From: Sphaerulina vaccinii
Taxonomy: Eukaryota; Ascomycota; Dothideomycetes; Mycosphaerellales; Mycosphaerellaceae
DNA: 64,000 nt
Assembly (NCBI GenBank): GCA_022570795.1
Contig: JAKUDP010000004.1
Span: forward strand, 1,178,001-1,242,000
Direction of reading: 5' to 3'
Shown in pieces: positions 21,738 to 31,015 of this stretch (position 1 is its first letter; each line of letters begins with the position of its first letter). Both the position numbers and the translations under genes were made by a program. The notes below the pieces were generated by a model, which was not told the origin of the DNA, ran no database searches, and worked only from the letters and a program-made list of their open reading frames with translations.

Positions 21738-22960
21738 CTAAGCATAACAGACCTTCTTATCGAGGCCACGTATGAAACACCCTGCGCTTCTCCCGGCCGC
21801 GACACTGCCATCAGCCACACCGCTTACTGTACTTGCGCCCTCCCTGATCCAGTGAACCTCCCTCCCAAGCAACAGCTTCGACTTGAGTGCATCAGCAGCT
21901 TCCTGCAGCTCTTCCAGAGGTATAATTACCGACAACAGAGTGCGATAAGGAGAAGCTAAGTTGAGCAGAATGTTCACCATCCTGAGTGGCAAACGTACTA
22001 GCTTTTCCAACCCCCGGAGTGAGTGATGGTCTACGGTACGGTCGCCGATGATCAGGGTCAAGTCCTCCAGTCCAACTAGCGTACTAAAGGTCCAGGCTTT
22101 CGAAAATCCGGCAGAGGAATAGCCGTCCACGCCCATAACGAGCGTTAGATGCTTGAGAGCCGCTCTTTGCACAGTGAGCATCCTTCCCATAAACACCTCG
22201 AATGCCGCACTTTCGACGATGTAGTTCACTGTTGTGAGAGGTATCAAGGCAGCCTCGCGATGGATCTGTCGACAGGTCTGAAGTAGAGCGAGGGGAGAGT
22301 GTGCCGGTGGAGTTCCTAAACCATGGATCTGTCGACAGGGCTGTATCAACCCAAGGTCTGAGCGCACTAGCGGAGTTCCTGAGGGTTGTATAAGCGATCA
22401 GTCATGTCTTCGCGAATGTCAAGAAACCTGTCGGTGTGCGAAGACAACACTTACCAGTCCTCGATGAGATGCAGCCAGAATGAGCTTGCTTGTACGCACT
22501 CGACGTCTTGATGTCACTTAATGCGATGCAGGCGGAGTGATAGAGCGTTGGTGGACCCGCTACCCATCTCCCATTGACGAGCTCGTCTTCTGGCCAATGA
22601 ACGTCCACATGCACAGTGCGATCACCGAGAGCATATCCATAGATGCAATTCCGAATCTCTGCCGAGAGCGCTGACAGTAGTGGGCATATGTTGGTGTTGT
22701 GCTTTGATCTGTGTTCAGGTCAGTCAACGACAAGGAAGTGAGTTGCCGGTAGAAGGTTTAGCAAAGATCTCTGGAAAAGCAGGCTGTCTCAATCAGTGTC
22801 TGTCCTCAAGCCCAGCACCCGAGTGAGTGCGAGCTTGGTGAGACACTCAAGCGAGTGCATGCCTTCTACCTACTGCTTTTACTTACGCTGCCTCGATCTT
22901 GGTGTCTACAATCACTCCCAGCTTCAGCAAGTCCTTCGGGCGACGAGGTTTGCGCGTCAT
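21738..22960 (-). CDS. DUF7730-like protein (paralogue 2 of 3)
   Basis: Three exons (22960-22887, 22708-22455, 22378-21738) with introns of 178 and 76 bp encode 322 residues in consistent phase. Exon 1 gives MTRKPRRPKDLLKLG...; exon 2 holds LSAEIRNCIYGYALGDRTVHV, the hallmark of this fungal family (pattern L.AEIRN.IY..VLG.R..H), and exon 3 holds ALLQTCRQIHREAALIPLTTVNYIV, the second hallmark. Exon 3 begins with an in-frame 63-bp partial tandem duplication, giving two 21-residue units each ending in CRQIH. The family is large and fast-evolving in Dothideomycetes and of unknown function. It lies in tandem with paralogue 3 and inverted relative to paralogue 1. Confidence 0.78.
22260..22378 (-). 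repeat. in-frame 63-bp tandem duplication at the start of exon 3
   Basis: The word ATGGATCTGTCGACAGG occurs at 22260 and 22323, and GGAGTTCCT at both outer ends, giving two diverged units with a 63-bp offset. They encode GTPLVRSDLGLIQPCRQIH and GTPPAHSPLALLQTCRQIH. Confidence 0.7.
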
Positions 22961-23070
22961 TCCTCAACGAATTTTCTTGCTGTTGGCAAAGTGTACGATA
23001 AAATGTTGCAGAAGTGCCAAAGTGCTTGCAAGAGTGGGCCACTTCTGATTGGCACACGTGGATGCAGCAA

Positions 23071-24101
23071 TCAGGTTTCCTTTCTCGATCCTCGCCTGAG
23101 CTGCCCTGCTCTGCTCCTTGAGGCGATGCTACCACTCGCAGCAATAACAGCGTCCCTGGCTTTCTCCTGTTCCAGTGAAATTCCCTCCCATGATCGCAAC
23201 AACTGGACTTTGAGTGCATCAGCAGCTCTCTGCAAAGCTTCCGAGGCCAGATTGTACCCATGTCCGTCTACAGCACCCCAAAACGTAGCCGTAGAGTCGA
23301 GCACGACTTCCACAGTCTTGAGCGGCAAATCTGCTAGTTTTTCCAAGCTCTCAAACGAATCTTTCGATCGAACAGCACCGCTTATGATGAGGGTCAAATG
23401 CTCCACTCCAGCAAGATCACGCAGGTCTTTGATTGGTAAGTCTCCGTGAGAGAACCATCGGAATGGTCTGTGAAGGCCTGGGCGTATGACAAGCGTGAGG
23501 TGATTCATCGCCGCTTTTTGCACCTTCAGCAAGCCTGCCATGAAGGTTTTGAATGCAAAGGTCTCAACGATGTGGTTGACAGTGGTGAACGGAATTAACG
23601 CGGCTTCGCTGTGAATCTGTCGACAGGTCTGGAGCAATGCGACTGGCATCCAGGTGGGATTGGAGCAGCCACTGTGAACCTGTGCGTACCTAGAAGTGAT
23701 CAAGCAAATGGTCAGCAAGTATCTCTGATGGGGGATGGGGGTGGGTTATCGCGACGCGAGCTAGTTCCACGACTTCTCACCACAGTGGGCGCCAGTGCAG
23801 TGAGATGCAGTCAGAGACTCTACTTTACTTACGTGCTATCATGCGGATGCTTCCTCTTGTCGCCGGCAGCGTGGCAGATGCGGTACTGGAATCGTGGTGG
23901 GTATGAATCACCATTCACGTCCCCAATGTGGACAGTGCGATCTCCAAGAACGTATCCGTAGATGTGGTTTCTGATCTCAGCCGAGAGTACTGATAGGAAT
24001 AAGCATCCGGTGGCGTTCTCGACCTGATCAGTAGCAACTGATGTTCCAGGTCTCAGCAAGCTGCGAGCCTTGCGCTTCTTGTGACCCGTGTAGTCCGCCA
24101 T
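23071..24101 (-). CDS. DUF7730-like protein (paralogue 3 of 3)
   Basis: Two exons (24101-23833 and 23689-23071; 143-bp intron) encode 295 residues. Exon 1: MADYTGHKKRKARSLLRPG with a basic, possibly nuclear start, then LSVLSAEIRNHIYGYVLGDRTVHIGDV. Exon 2: ALLQTCRQIHSEAALIPFTTVNHIVETFAFKTF, then several NHLTLVI/EHLTLII Leu-rich segments. It is complete and more diverged from paralogues 1 and 2 than they are from each other, so it is probably the older neighbour from which the recent pair arose. Function unknown. Confidence 0.8.
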
Positions 24102-24497
24102 ACTTGAATGCTGTTGTAAGTGGAAGTGCAACGGAAGAACGAGCAGAGGTGCAGATAAAGGTAGGTTCGGTAGTCCTCGACACGTGCGAACTCGTCGCTG
24201 TTGCCCGGCGCAGTCACTGTGGACCACAACAGAAGTCACCTGCCAGTGCCACAAGCGTATTCATATGCATCGCAGGCTGGAGTAGAGCTCTCGCTGGGCA
24301 AGCAAGCTCTACGGCGCTCAGAAGGGCCAGGATCTAACGAGCAAGCAGGACGAGAATTTGGAGACCATTGCAGGTTCGAGAATCGAGATGGTCTTCTGAT
24401 GAATGACACGCGCTGCCAAGGCACGACCAAGAAGTTCGCTTAGATTCGTATATCGTCGTATCCTTTTCAAAAACCAGCGTTTTCAAGGACACAGGAC
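24102..24497. other. intergenic, no gene seen
   Basis: Holds the promoter of the DUF7730-like gene and the 3' flank of RRP3. No supported frame. Confidence 0.4.
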
Positions 24498-26009
24498 CTA
24501 TCCCTCCTCAGCATCCATGCCATCCCTATCTCTTCTTCCACCTTTGCCTCTCCCACCACTTATTCCAGCTCCCTTTCTATTTCCTCTCTTCTCATGCTCA
24601 TTCTTCATCTCCTGTACGGCCACTCTCTGGGCATCCTGCACTCTTGTCGCAAACACCATCACCTCGTCTTTCTCTGTTCCAAACTCATCCAGCTTCTTCT
24701 CCAAAGCTTTCTCGATTCGCTGATACACCTCAACATCATATTGCGTAACAATACTGATCGCCACACCAGCTTTTCCTGCTCTTGCCGTACGTCCAACACG
24801 ATGAACATAAGTTTTGCTGTCAGGCGGAAGATCGTAGTTCAGCACCAGATCCACGCTTGGGATATCGAGACCTCGTGCTGCGACGTCTGTTGCGACGAGG
24901 ATATCTCTTGAACCGCCGCGGAACTTGTTCAGAGCTCCGAGACGAGCAGATTGGTTCAATTGGCCATGTAGAGGAATCGCACTCCTCCCTAACGCTCGAA
25001 GAAGAAAAGCTATCCGGGCTGTCTCGTTTATCGTTCTCGTGAAGATGATGCAAGTCTGTCCAGCGAACTCGTTTAGGAGGTAGACGAGGTAGATGTCTTT
25101 GAATTTATGCGGGATGAAGATGTAACTCTGTTTCAAGTTCTTGACGGTTTGGTAGGATGACGAGGAGATTGAGACGCGGACGGGCGATTGTAGAGCTGCG
25201 CGAGTGAGATTGTCAAGTTTCGTGCTCATTGTGGCGGAGAAGAGCATCGTCCTCCGTTCTCTGGGTAGAACTTGCAGGATCTTGTCCAATATTGGCCCGA
25301 AGTCGAGGTCCAGCAGTCTGTCAGCCTCGTCCATGACCAGATACTTCAACTTTCGCAGAGAGAAGCCTTTGGTGTTCTCCAGATGATCCATAAGTCTACC
25401 AGGCGTAGCCACAATGATGTGCGGTTTCTTCGCCAGAGCGATCTGTTGAGGTGTCATGTCCATTCCTCCTACTATCACTGCGCATTTCACGTTGATCAGA
25501 CTGCCCAGTGCTTCGAATTGTTGCGAGATTTGGTAGGCCAGTTCTCGTGTTGGTGCTAGGACAAGACCGAAGTAGTGGTCTTGCTTTTCGAGCAAGGCTT
25601 GGAGTATAGGTAGCGCGAAGGCTGCGGTCTTTCCAGATCCCGTCTCTGCCAGCCCGATCACATCTTTCCCTTGCAGAGCGATGGGTATTGATTCTCGCTG
25701 AATTGCGGTGGGTGATTTGTAGCCAAGAGACGTACAGGCGTCGCATAGCTCTTCTCGTACGCCCAGTTCTGCGAATGTCTTTGACACTTCTTGTTCCACT
25801 GCCTTCTCAGCAGTATCGCTGCTCTCATCGTCCTCCGACTCTTCTTTTGGTGGTGGTTGTTCCACTTTCTTCGCCTTCTTGACCTCGCCAGCCTGCACCG
25901 CCACTTTCACGCTCTTCAGCCTGCTGCCATCTTCCACCTTCTTGACCTTCCTGATCTTATCGCCGCCATCATGGCTCAGCTTTCTCCGCTTGACGCGATC
26001 TTCAGCCAT
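24498..26009 (-). CDS. RRP3: ATP-dependent rRNA helicase Rrp3 (DEAD-box)
   Basis: Uninterrupted frame of 503 residues. A basic/acidic N-terminal extension of about 75 residues precedes the helicase core: Q-motif region TFAELGV...GYKSPTAIQ, motif I AETGSGKT (121-128), Ia PTRELA, Ib TPGR, motif II DEAD (227-230), motif III SAT (258-260), IV IIFTRT, V ATDVAARGLD and VI HRVGRTARAG. The C-terminus is basic and Gly/Arg-rich. The length and the VMDEADRLLDLDF and HGQLNQSARLGALNKF blocks fit Rrp3/DDX47, which acts in nucleolar 18S rRNA maturation. Divergent from SSF1 with a 150-bp gap. Confidence 0.95.
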   Translation of the reverse strand: MAEDRVKRRKLSHDGGDKIRKVKKVEDGSRLKSVKVAVQAGEVKKAKKVEQPPPKEESEDDESSDTAEKAVEQEVSKTFAELGVREELCDACTSLGYKSPTAIQRESIPIALQGKDVIGLAETGSGKTAAFALPILQALLEKQDHYFGLVLAPTRELAYQISQQFEALGSLINVKCAVIVGGMDMTPQQIALAKKPHIIVATPGRLMDHLENTKGFSLRKLKYLVMDEADRLLDLDFGPILDKILQVLPRERRTMLFSATMSTKLDNLTRAALQSPVRVSISSSSYQTVKNLKQSYIFIPHKFKDIYLVYLLNEFAGQTCIIFTRTINETARIAFLLRALGRSAIPLHGQLNQSARLGALNKFRGGSRDILVATDVAARGLDIPSVDLVLNYDLPPDSKTYVHRVGRTARAGKAGVAISIVTQYDVEVYQRIEKALEKKLDEFGTEKDEVMVFATRVQDAQRVAVQEMKNEHEKRGNRKGAGISGGRGKGGRRDRDGMDAEEG

Positions 26010-26159
26010 GTTGTATGTGATTGAAGAGAAGAGGAAGAAGTTTTCGGAGTGAGGAATCTAAAGTCCGTGGCTTGGCGAAACTTTGTCTGGAAAAGTCTCG
26101 ACTTGAGCTTCTGGACTTCTTCCATCCTGTCGCAAAGCACATATCACACGCCAAGCAAA
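26010..26159. promoter_or_regulatory. bidirectional promoter of RRP3 and SSF1
   Basis: Only 150 bases separate the two ATGs. No TATA box is seen, and I could not find exact PAC or RRPE ribosome-biogenesis elements. Short purine and pyrimidine tracts are present near each start. Confidence 0.6.
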
Positions 26160-27599
26160 ATGGCCAAACGAAGGACGAAAAAGTACACACATGTCGGCGC
26201 CGCCAAGGGAGGCATTCCTCAAGCAAAAGGCCCGCAAGGAATCGCCAAACCGACGGCGAGAACGCCGAAATCGATGGTCATTCGAGTTGGCGCCAGTGAG
26301 GTCGGACACTCTGTCAGTCAGTTGGTGAAAGATGTGCGGACAATGATGGAGCCCAATACAGCGTCACGGCTGAAGGAGAGGAGATCCAATAAATTGCGCG
26401 ATTACACCACAATGGCTGGTCCTCTGGGTGTCACGAATCTGATGCTGTTCAGCAAGAGTGAGAGCGGGAACACGAATCTACGACTGGCATACACTCCGAG
26501 AGGACCAACGCTGCATTTCCGAGTGGAGAAGTACAGTTTGTGCAAGGACATCTACCAGAGTATGAAGAGACCGAAGAGTGGAGGACAGGAATATCTCACT
26601 GCACCTTTGCTGGTCATGAACAACTTCATCTCAAAGGACTTGGAAAGCAAAGACGAGAAGGAAAAGGCACAGACGAAGCAGCTTGAAGATCTGGTACAGC
26701 AAATGTTCCAAGGTCTCTTCCCACCTGTCAATCCTACGAGGACACCCATCAACGGCATCAAGCGTGTGCTGCTCATTGATCGCGTGCCGAGGAAGCCTGA
26801 AGAGACTGGTGCACACCCACAAGTATACAATGTCCGCCACTTTGCTATCGAAACCCGCACTGCGAGATCCGTCCCCAAACCACTCCGCCGACTCGATGCA
26901 GCAGAAAAGCTCTCGCACACATCTGGACAGAAGAGAAAGAGGACTCTACCGAATCTGGGCAAGTTGAATGATGTGGCAGACTATCTCCTCGATCCGGAAG
27001 CAGAAGCAGGTTTCACAAGTGGAAGTGATAGTGAAGCAGACACAGACGCTGAAGTCGAGATCACAACTACGAAGCAGAGGAAGGTATCCAAACACGCAAA
27101 GAAAGCTACAGGCGCGAATGGTACACAAACACAATCCCAGACTTCAGCGAAAGACAACGTGGAGAAGAAGGGAATCAAACTCTACGAACTCGGTCCCCGT
27201 CTTCGACTACGAATGACCAAAGTCGAAGAAGGCCTGTGTGGAGGAAAAGTCATGTGGCATGAATACATCCATAAGAGCGAAGCAGAGATTAAGGAAATGG
27301 AGAAGGTTCACGCAAAGAGAAACCAAGAAAAGGCTGCAAGGAAAAAGGAACAGAAGGAGAATGTGGAGAGGAAGAAGCAAGAAAGGAGAGATGCGAAGAA
27401 GGCGGCCAATAGAGCCAGCGGAAAGGGAGAAAAAGAGCAAGAAGTCGAGGAAAGCGATGACGAGGTGATTGATTATGGCGCAGAATTCGACGAGGACAGC
27501 GACTACGATCAATATACCGGTCCTGGAGCAAGTGGCGACGAGATGGAAGTGGATGGCGAGGGCGGGAGTATGGACGAAGAAAGCGATGAAGAAGGATAG
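26160..27599 (+). CDS. SSF1: Brix-domain ribosome biogenesis protein Ssf1/PPAN
   Basis: Frame of 479 residues from the ATG at 26160 (MAKRRTKKYTHVG); the open frame extends 37 codons upstream, but this start is the usual Ssf1 N-terminus. The Brix domain covers roughly residues 30-300: PKSMVIRVGASEVGHSVSQLVKDVR, LREY-type region KLRDYTTMAGPLGVTNLMLFSKS, GPTLHFRVEKYSLCKDI, and a C-terminal block LRLRMTKVEEGLCGGKVMWHEYI. A long Lys/Glu-rich tail ends in an acidic stretch. Ssf1 functions in 60S subunit assembly and 27S pre-rRNA processing. No intron or lesion seen. Confidence 0.95.
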   Translation: MAKRRTKKYTHVGAAKGGIPQAKGPQGIAKPTARTPKSMVIRVGASEVGHSVSQLVKDVRTMMEPNTASRLKERRSNKLRDYTTMAGPLGVTNLMLFSKSESGNTNLRLAYTPRGPTLHFRVEKYSLCKDIYQSMKRPKSGGQEYLTAPLLVMNNFISKDLESKDEKEKAQTKQLEDLVQQMFQGLFPPVNPTRTPINGIKRVLLIDRVPRKPEETGAHPQVYNVRHFAIETRTARSVPKPLRRLDAAEKLSHTSGQKRKRTLPNLGKLNDVADYLLDPEAEAGFTSGSDSEADTDAEVEITTTKQRKVSKHAKKATGANGTQTQSQTSAKDNVEKKGIKLYELGPRLRLRMTKVEEGLCGGKVMWHEYIHKSEAEIKEMEKVHAKRNQEKAARKKEQKENVERKKQERRDAKKAANRASGKGEKEQEVEESDDEVIDYGAEFDEDSDYDQYTGPGASGDEMEVDGEGGSMDEESDEEG

Positions 27600-27884
27600 T
27601 CTGTTCAACTCGCTCTATAACGCCTCGAAGGATCTGTATGGCGACCATAAACTACAGATCGCAACTACCATACCTTGCGATACTAATAGAAGAGGAGGAC
27701 GAGTCGATGTAACTGATGAAGCCTCGGGGACACTAATGGAAACTACTTTATAGACTTTCGACTCTGACCCGGGCCGGCCCACTGCCGTCCATCATTGGCA
27801 ATCCATATATCAACCATCATCCGCCACGCTCTCCTGAACGCATTTGCATCCACATCTTCCACGAATATCAGTCCTTACCGCACG

Positions 27885-28666
27885 ATGGTCTCCGACGAGG
27901 AAGCTGCCGCTGCCCACAATGCATTACAAGCGCACATGGGCAATCGCGTCGTAGCAAATCCCTCACCTCGGACTCCTTTCATCAGCACAGATTCCAACAC
28001 GGCTGACAGAATCGAGGCGGGCTACCAGGCCGACGGACACCACACCTGGGGTTTCGTAATCTATCGGACGACCTACGACAGCGCTGAGGAATGGGCGGAG
28101 CTTATGCGATGACTGCGCTGGTGGACCGCGGACGCCATGGAAATTGCTACTGGCGAGGATGTACTGCATCTCATGACTTGGACCATCTTCGATGATCGTG
28201 AGCGCTTTGACGGAGCGGACGTCGCAGCGATTCGTCGCCATTCCGAGCTTGGACTGTGACGGCCGTCCAAACTGAGCAACCTCCTCAGCAGCAAGATGGC
28301 ATGCCCGCCAGCATGGGCAAGTCACCGCGCTACCAGTTCTGTGTACAAGTGGACGCGGAAGCGCTCCATTCTTCAGTACACGTTGCGCCTCTACCTCCTC
28401 TTGCCGGCGAACCAGATCAACAAGGCTGGGTGAAAGTGATCGACAAGGACTGGCTCCCACGAAACGAAGACCCTATATACGCGGGTCGCACGGCAGATCC
28501 CAATGTGTATGAGCCTATCGATGGCATCACGGACGAGAGATTCGGCTGGGTCAAGTGCCCTTATCATAGCGTTATGACTGAGTACTATATGCTGTTTCGG
28601 GAACCTAATACGTATATGCGTATGCATCGACGACCACCGGCAGTAGTGGGATATCCGTGGAATTGA
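27885..28666 (+). pseudogene. uncharacterised fungal protein gene with a nonsense codon and a frameshift
   Basis: From the ATG at 27885 (MVSDEEAAAAHNALQAHMG) the frame encodes TWGFVIYRTTYDSAEEWAELMR, then TGA at 28110, and continues without a break as LRWWTADAMEIATGEDVLHLMTWTIFDDRERFDGADV. At about 28235 a one-base loss shifts to the frame giving AWTVTAVQTEQ...SPRYQFCVQVDAEALHS...QGWVKVIDKDW...YPWN. With both repaired the frame would be 261 codons. I recall this as a conserved fungal family of unknown function (WGFVIYR...D; FDDRE.FDGA; P.YQ.C.QVD). The stop is CGA to TGA, a C-to-T transition at CpG. Two independent lesions make a sequence error unlikely. Confidence 0.75.
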
Positions 28667-28706
28667 TGAGACCTGACACCGCAAACATCGCTGGGACTGA
28701 AAGTGT

Positions 28707-29331
28707 TCATCCTTCTCTTGTTGACCCTTTCTCGCCCATTCGCCCCGATCGCAAGAAGATCTCCTCCTGCATCCCCATAATCCTGGAGTCAAGCTCCCAA
28801 GCAGCTCGTTCTTCGTTCGTGGCCTCAATCTCCTGTTGCTGTATCCGAATTTCAGCATCTATCTACGTCTGATGCGCACTGGCCGATTGCTTCAATAGCT
28901 TACTTACCGGAGTCCCAGCGGGCACGTACTTCACAGATCGGAAGAGAATGTCTGCGCAGTATCCGTCACCCATCACTCTCCAAGCAGAATGTCGACACGA
29001 GTCGTCGGAGTAGAGTTCGATGTAGTCGCCATCTCGAAGCCCTTGCAGACCTTACGAAGGTTATTAGCAGATGTCTCGGAAACACACTGATCTATTCTGC
29101 GCGCCACCGAACGTTGTGCTGTTGCTTTACTAACTAACCCGTGGCTTCAATAGATCTCATGGCTGTGTTGAGGTCGACATCATTCGCCGCGAGGGTGTAG
29201 CATGCGAGAGACTCCATATGCTGTGGGCTAGTGTTTGCAGCTTCTCCTGAGCAGGATGGAGAGGAGTAGGCTGAGAAGGAGACTTGACTTGCGATCGCGA
29301 GAGGGAGTATGGAGTAGGCTAAAGTGAGCAT
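28707..29331 (-). CDS. small secreted protein with C-terminal coiled coil
   Basis: Three exons (29331-29139, 29050-28908, 28862-28707) with introns of 88 and 45 bp encode 163 residues. The start at 29331 gives a signal peptide (MLTLAYSILPLAIASQVSFS). The mature part has four cysteines (PSCSGEA, ACYTL, SCRHSAW, GYCADI) in about 80 residues, then a Gln/Glu-rich tail (IDAEIRIQQQEIEATNEERA) likely to form a coiled coil. Phases agree throughout. I know of no matching family; size, signal peptide and paired cysteines make it an effector-type candidate, which is inference. The open frame upstream of 29331 is not needed. Confidence 0.65.
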
Positions 29332-29515
29332 TTTTGCAAAGTCGATCAAGGTTATAAGTGAGAAGTACGGAGATGTGGCTTCAGGCGAGTAGTGAAGACC
29401 ATGCTTGTCTCCAGGCACTTGAAGTGCGCCACGCTACTAAGGGTATTAGCGCGGTCATGATACGAGACACAGCCACATTGGAGATAGCAGGGGTATTGCA
29501 ATGTTTTGCGTATAG

Positions 29516-29956
29516 TTGGTGCACAGCGTCTTCGATGCGTCACAGAGCGCTGAAGCAAGGTCTCGCTTTTGTGATGCGATTGTCTCCCTCAAATCGGTGA
29601 CGATGTCGTCCGGCTCCCCAATCACAAGTACTGCATATTGCTCGGGTGGTTCTGCAGACGTCTCCTCATCTGCATGTGCAGCAATCTTGAACGCCGGCGT
29701 ACCAGCGTCGTTGGCGGGGCCTGGATCTACATTTTCGACGCAGATGATTCCTCATGGTGCAGTGGGAAGCGGTGGCAGTATGTGTCTTCTGTGTCGAAAC
29801 GGTTCTCGAAAGAGATTTATATCCTAGAGACGTAAGTGTGCGCATAGACTTAGATGTCCTGAAGCTTGTCCACGCAGAACCACGGGCTCTGATGGGTCTG
29901 CAATGCTTGTCACCACGCGGTGTGGAGAGTAGTAACTTTTCGACTTGGCAAGAAAG
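29516..29956 (+). pseudogene. possible broken small gene, low support
   Basis: Two abutting frames look protein-like: FDASQSAEARSRFCDAIVSLKS and, one base out of phase from about 29593, GDDVVRLPNHKYCILLGWFC...GAWIYIFDADDSSWC...EIYILET. A GTAAGT donor at about 29833 and a CACGCAG acceptor 45 bases on would add TTGSDGSAMLVTTRCGE before a stop. I do not recognise the family and the 5' end is unclear. It may be another accessory gene with a one-base loss, or chance. Confidence 0.25.
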
Positions 29957-30044
29957 AACTCCTAGCTTTTTACCACTTACTCGTAGAATATAACTCGACA
30001 TAGAATTTCACCAAGCCGAAATCACAACTCTGTAGCCAGACACC

Positions 30045-30517
30045 ATGGCACCGAGCACCACAGAGCAGAAAGCCCCAGCATCCGACATGTCGGCACCGGA
30101 CAAGTCGAGCAAAGATCAGGCTACCCAAGAGAAGTCTCCTCTGAGGTGCGTTGTGGCGACGGGTGTGCGGGGGAACTGTCACTGACTAAGGAACAGCTTC
30201 TCTGGCTGCCTGCAGTGCACTATCCAATAGCGTCAGCCAGGGAGCTTGTAACACCACCAGAAGAGCCTTCACCAGAAGAGATTCCACCAGAAGAGCTTCC
30301 AGGCAGAGTGGCTGGCATGGACGAGAGAGCAGAGGAGAGAGCGCAGAGAAATGCGCCCCTCCCAAATGAGAGTAAACTGAGAGAGATTCGAGAGAAAATT
30401 AAGGTCGCAATGGACGAACTCGCTCGCATCAAAGAGCTCCCCAAGTCAGGCTCCGGTGGCTCTCTCCCAGGCTCAACAGAGGAGGATAAGGATGAGGTCA
30501 AAACCAAGCGTGTCTAA
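30045..30517 (+). CDS. small disordered Pro/Glu-repeat protein
   Basis: Two exons (30045-30145 and 30241-30517; 95-bp intron) give 125 residues. The N-terminus is Ser/Lys-rich (MAPSTTEQKAPASDMSAPDK), the centre has a short tandem repeat (PPEEPSPEEIPPEELPG, from an approximately 18-bp DNA repeat), and the C-terminus is a charged helix (SKLREIREKIKVAMDELARIKEL). Nearer acceptors exist but only the one at 30239-30240 keeps the frame open. No family is recognised. The opposite strand is also open across exon 2, so the call is moderate. Confidence 0.45.
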
Positions 30518-31015
30518 GATTGGACTGATCTTGGCTCGTATGCATCTCTGTCAATTAGCAGCGACCAAGACATTACACGTCCAGATAAACCTCGCGGGAA
30601 ATCCGATTTGCGCCTCAGAGAAGATCCGACGTTTTGGTCGCGTAGCGCGAGATGGCGCATGGCAGCTGGCCCAAGGCATTCTTCCAGATTCAGATAGATG
30701 GGATGGCCACTTATTAACATGTACGGTAGTCGAGTAAATGGTATGCGACGCTCACGCGTCGCGTTGTGACTCGTTTTCAACGGTTCTCTGCTTCACTTCC
30801 ATCTTCTCCCCACATCCACACTTCCGCCTGTCCGTTTGATTTGCATCTTATCGTCGTTGCAGACTTCCTTGGAATATGGATCCAGGCGCGTTCCGAGTTG
30901 CACTTGCGCGCAATACAATCAGAGTGCCTTCCGATGGACAAGTGCCTTCCAGCAGAAAAAGTAAGTCTTCCCGCTCTCAATCTCCTACAACAACAACACC
31001 ATCAATCTATACACG
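30518..31015. other. 5' region of the following gene
   Basis: A good GTAAGT donor at about 30961 suggests a 5' UTR intron or an alternative first exon (MDPGAFRVALARN at 30876) for the disordered protein starting at 31016. Otherwise no gene. Confidence 0.35.
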
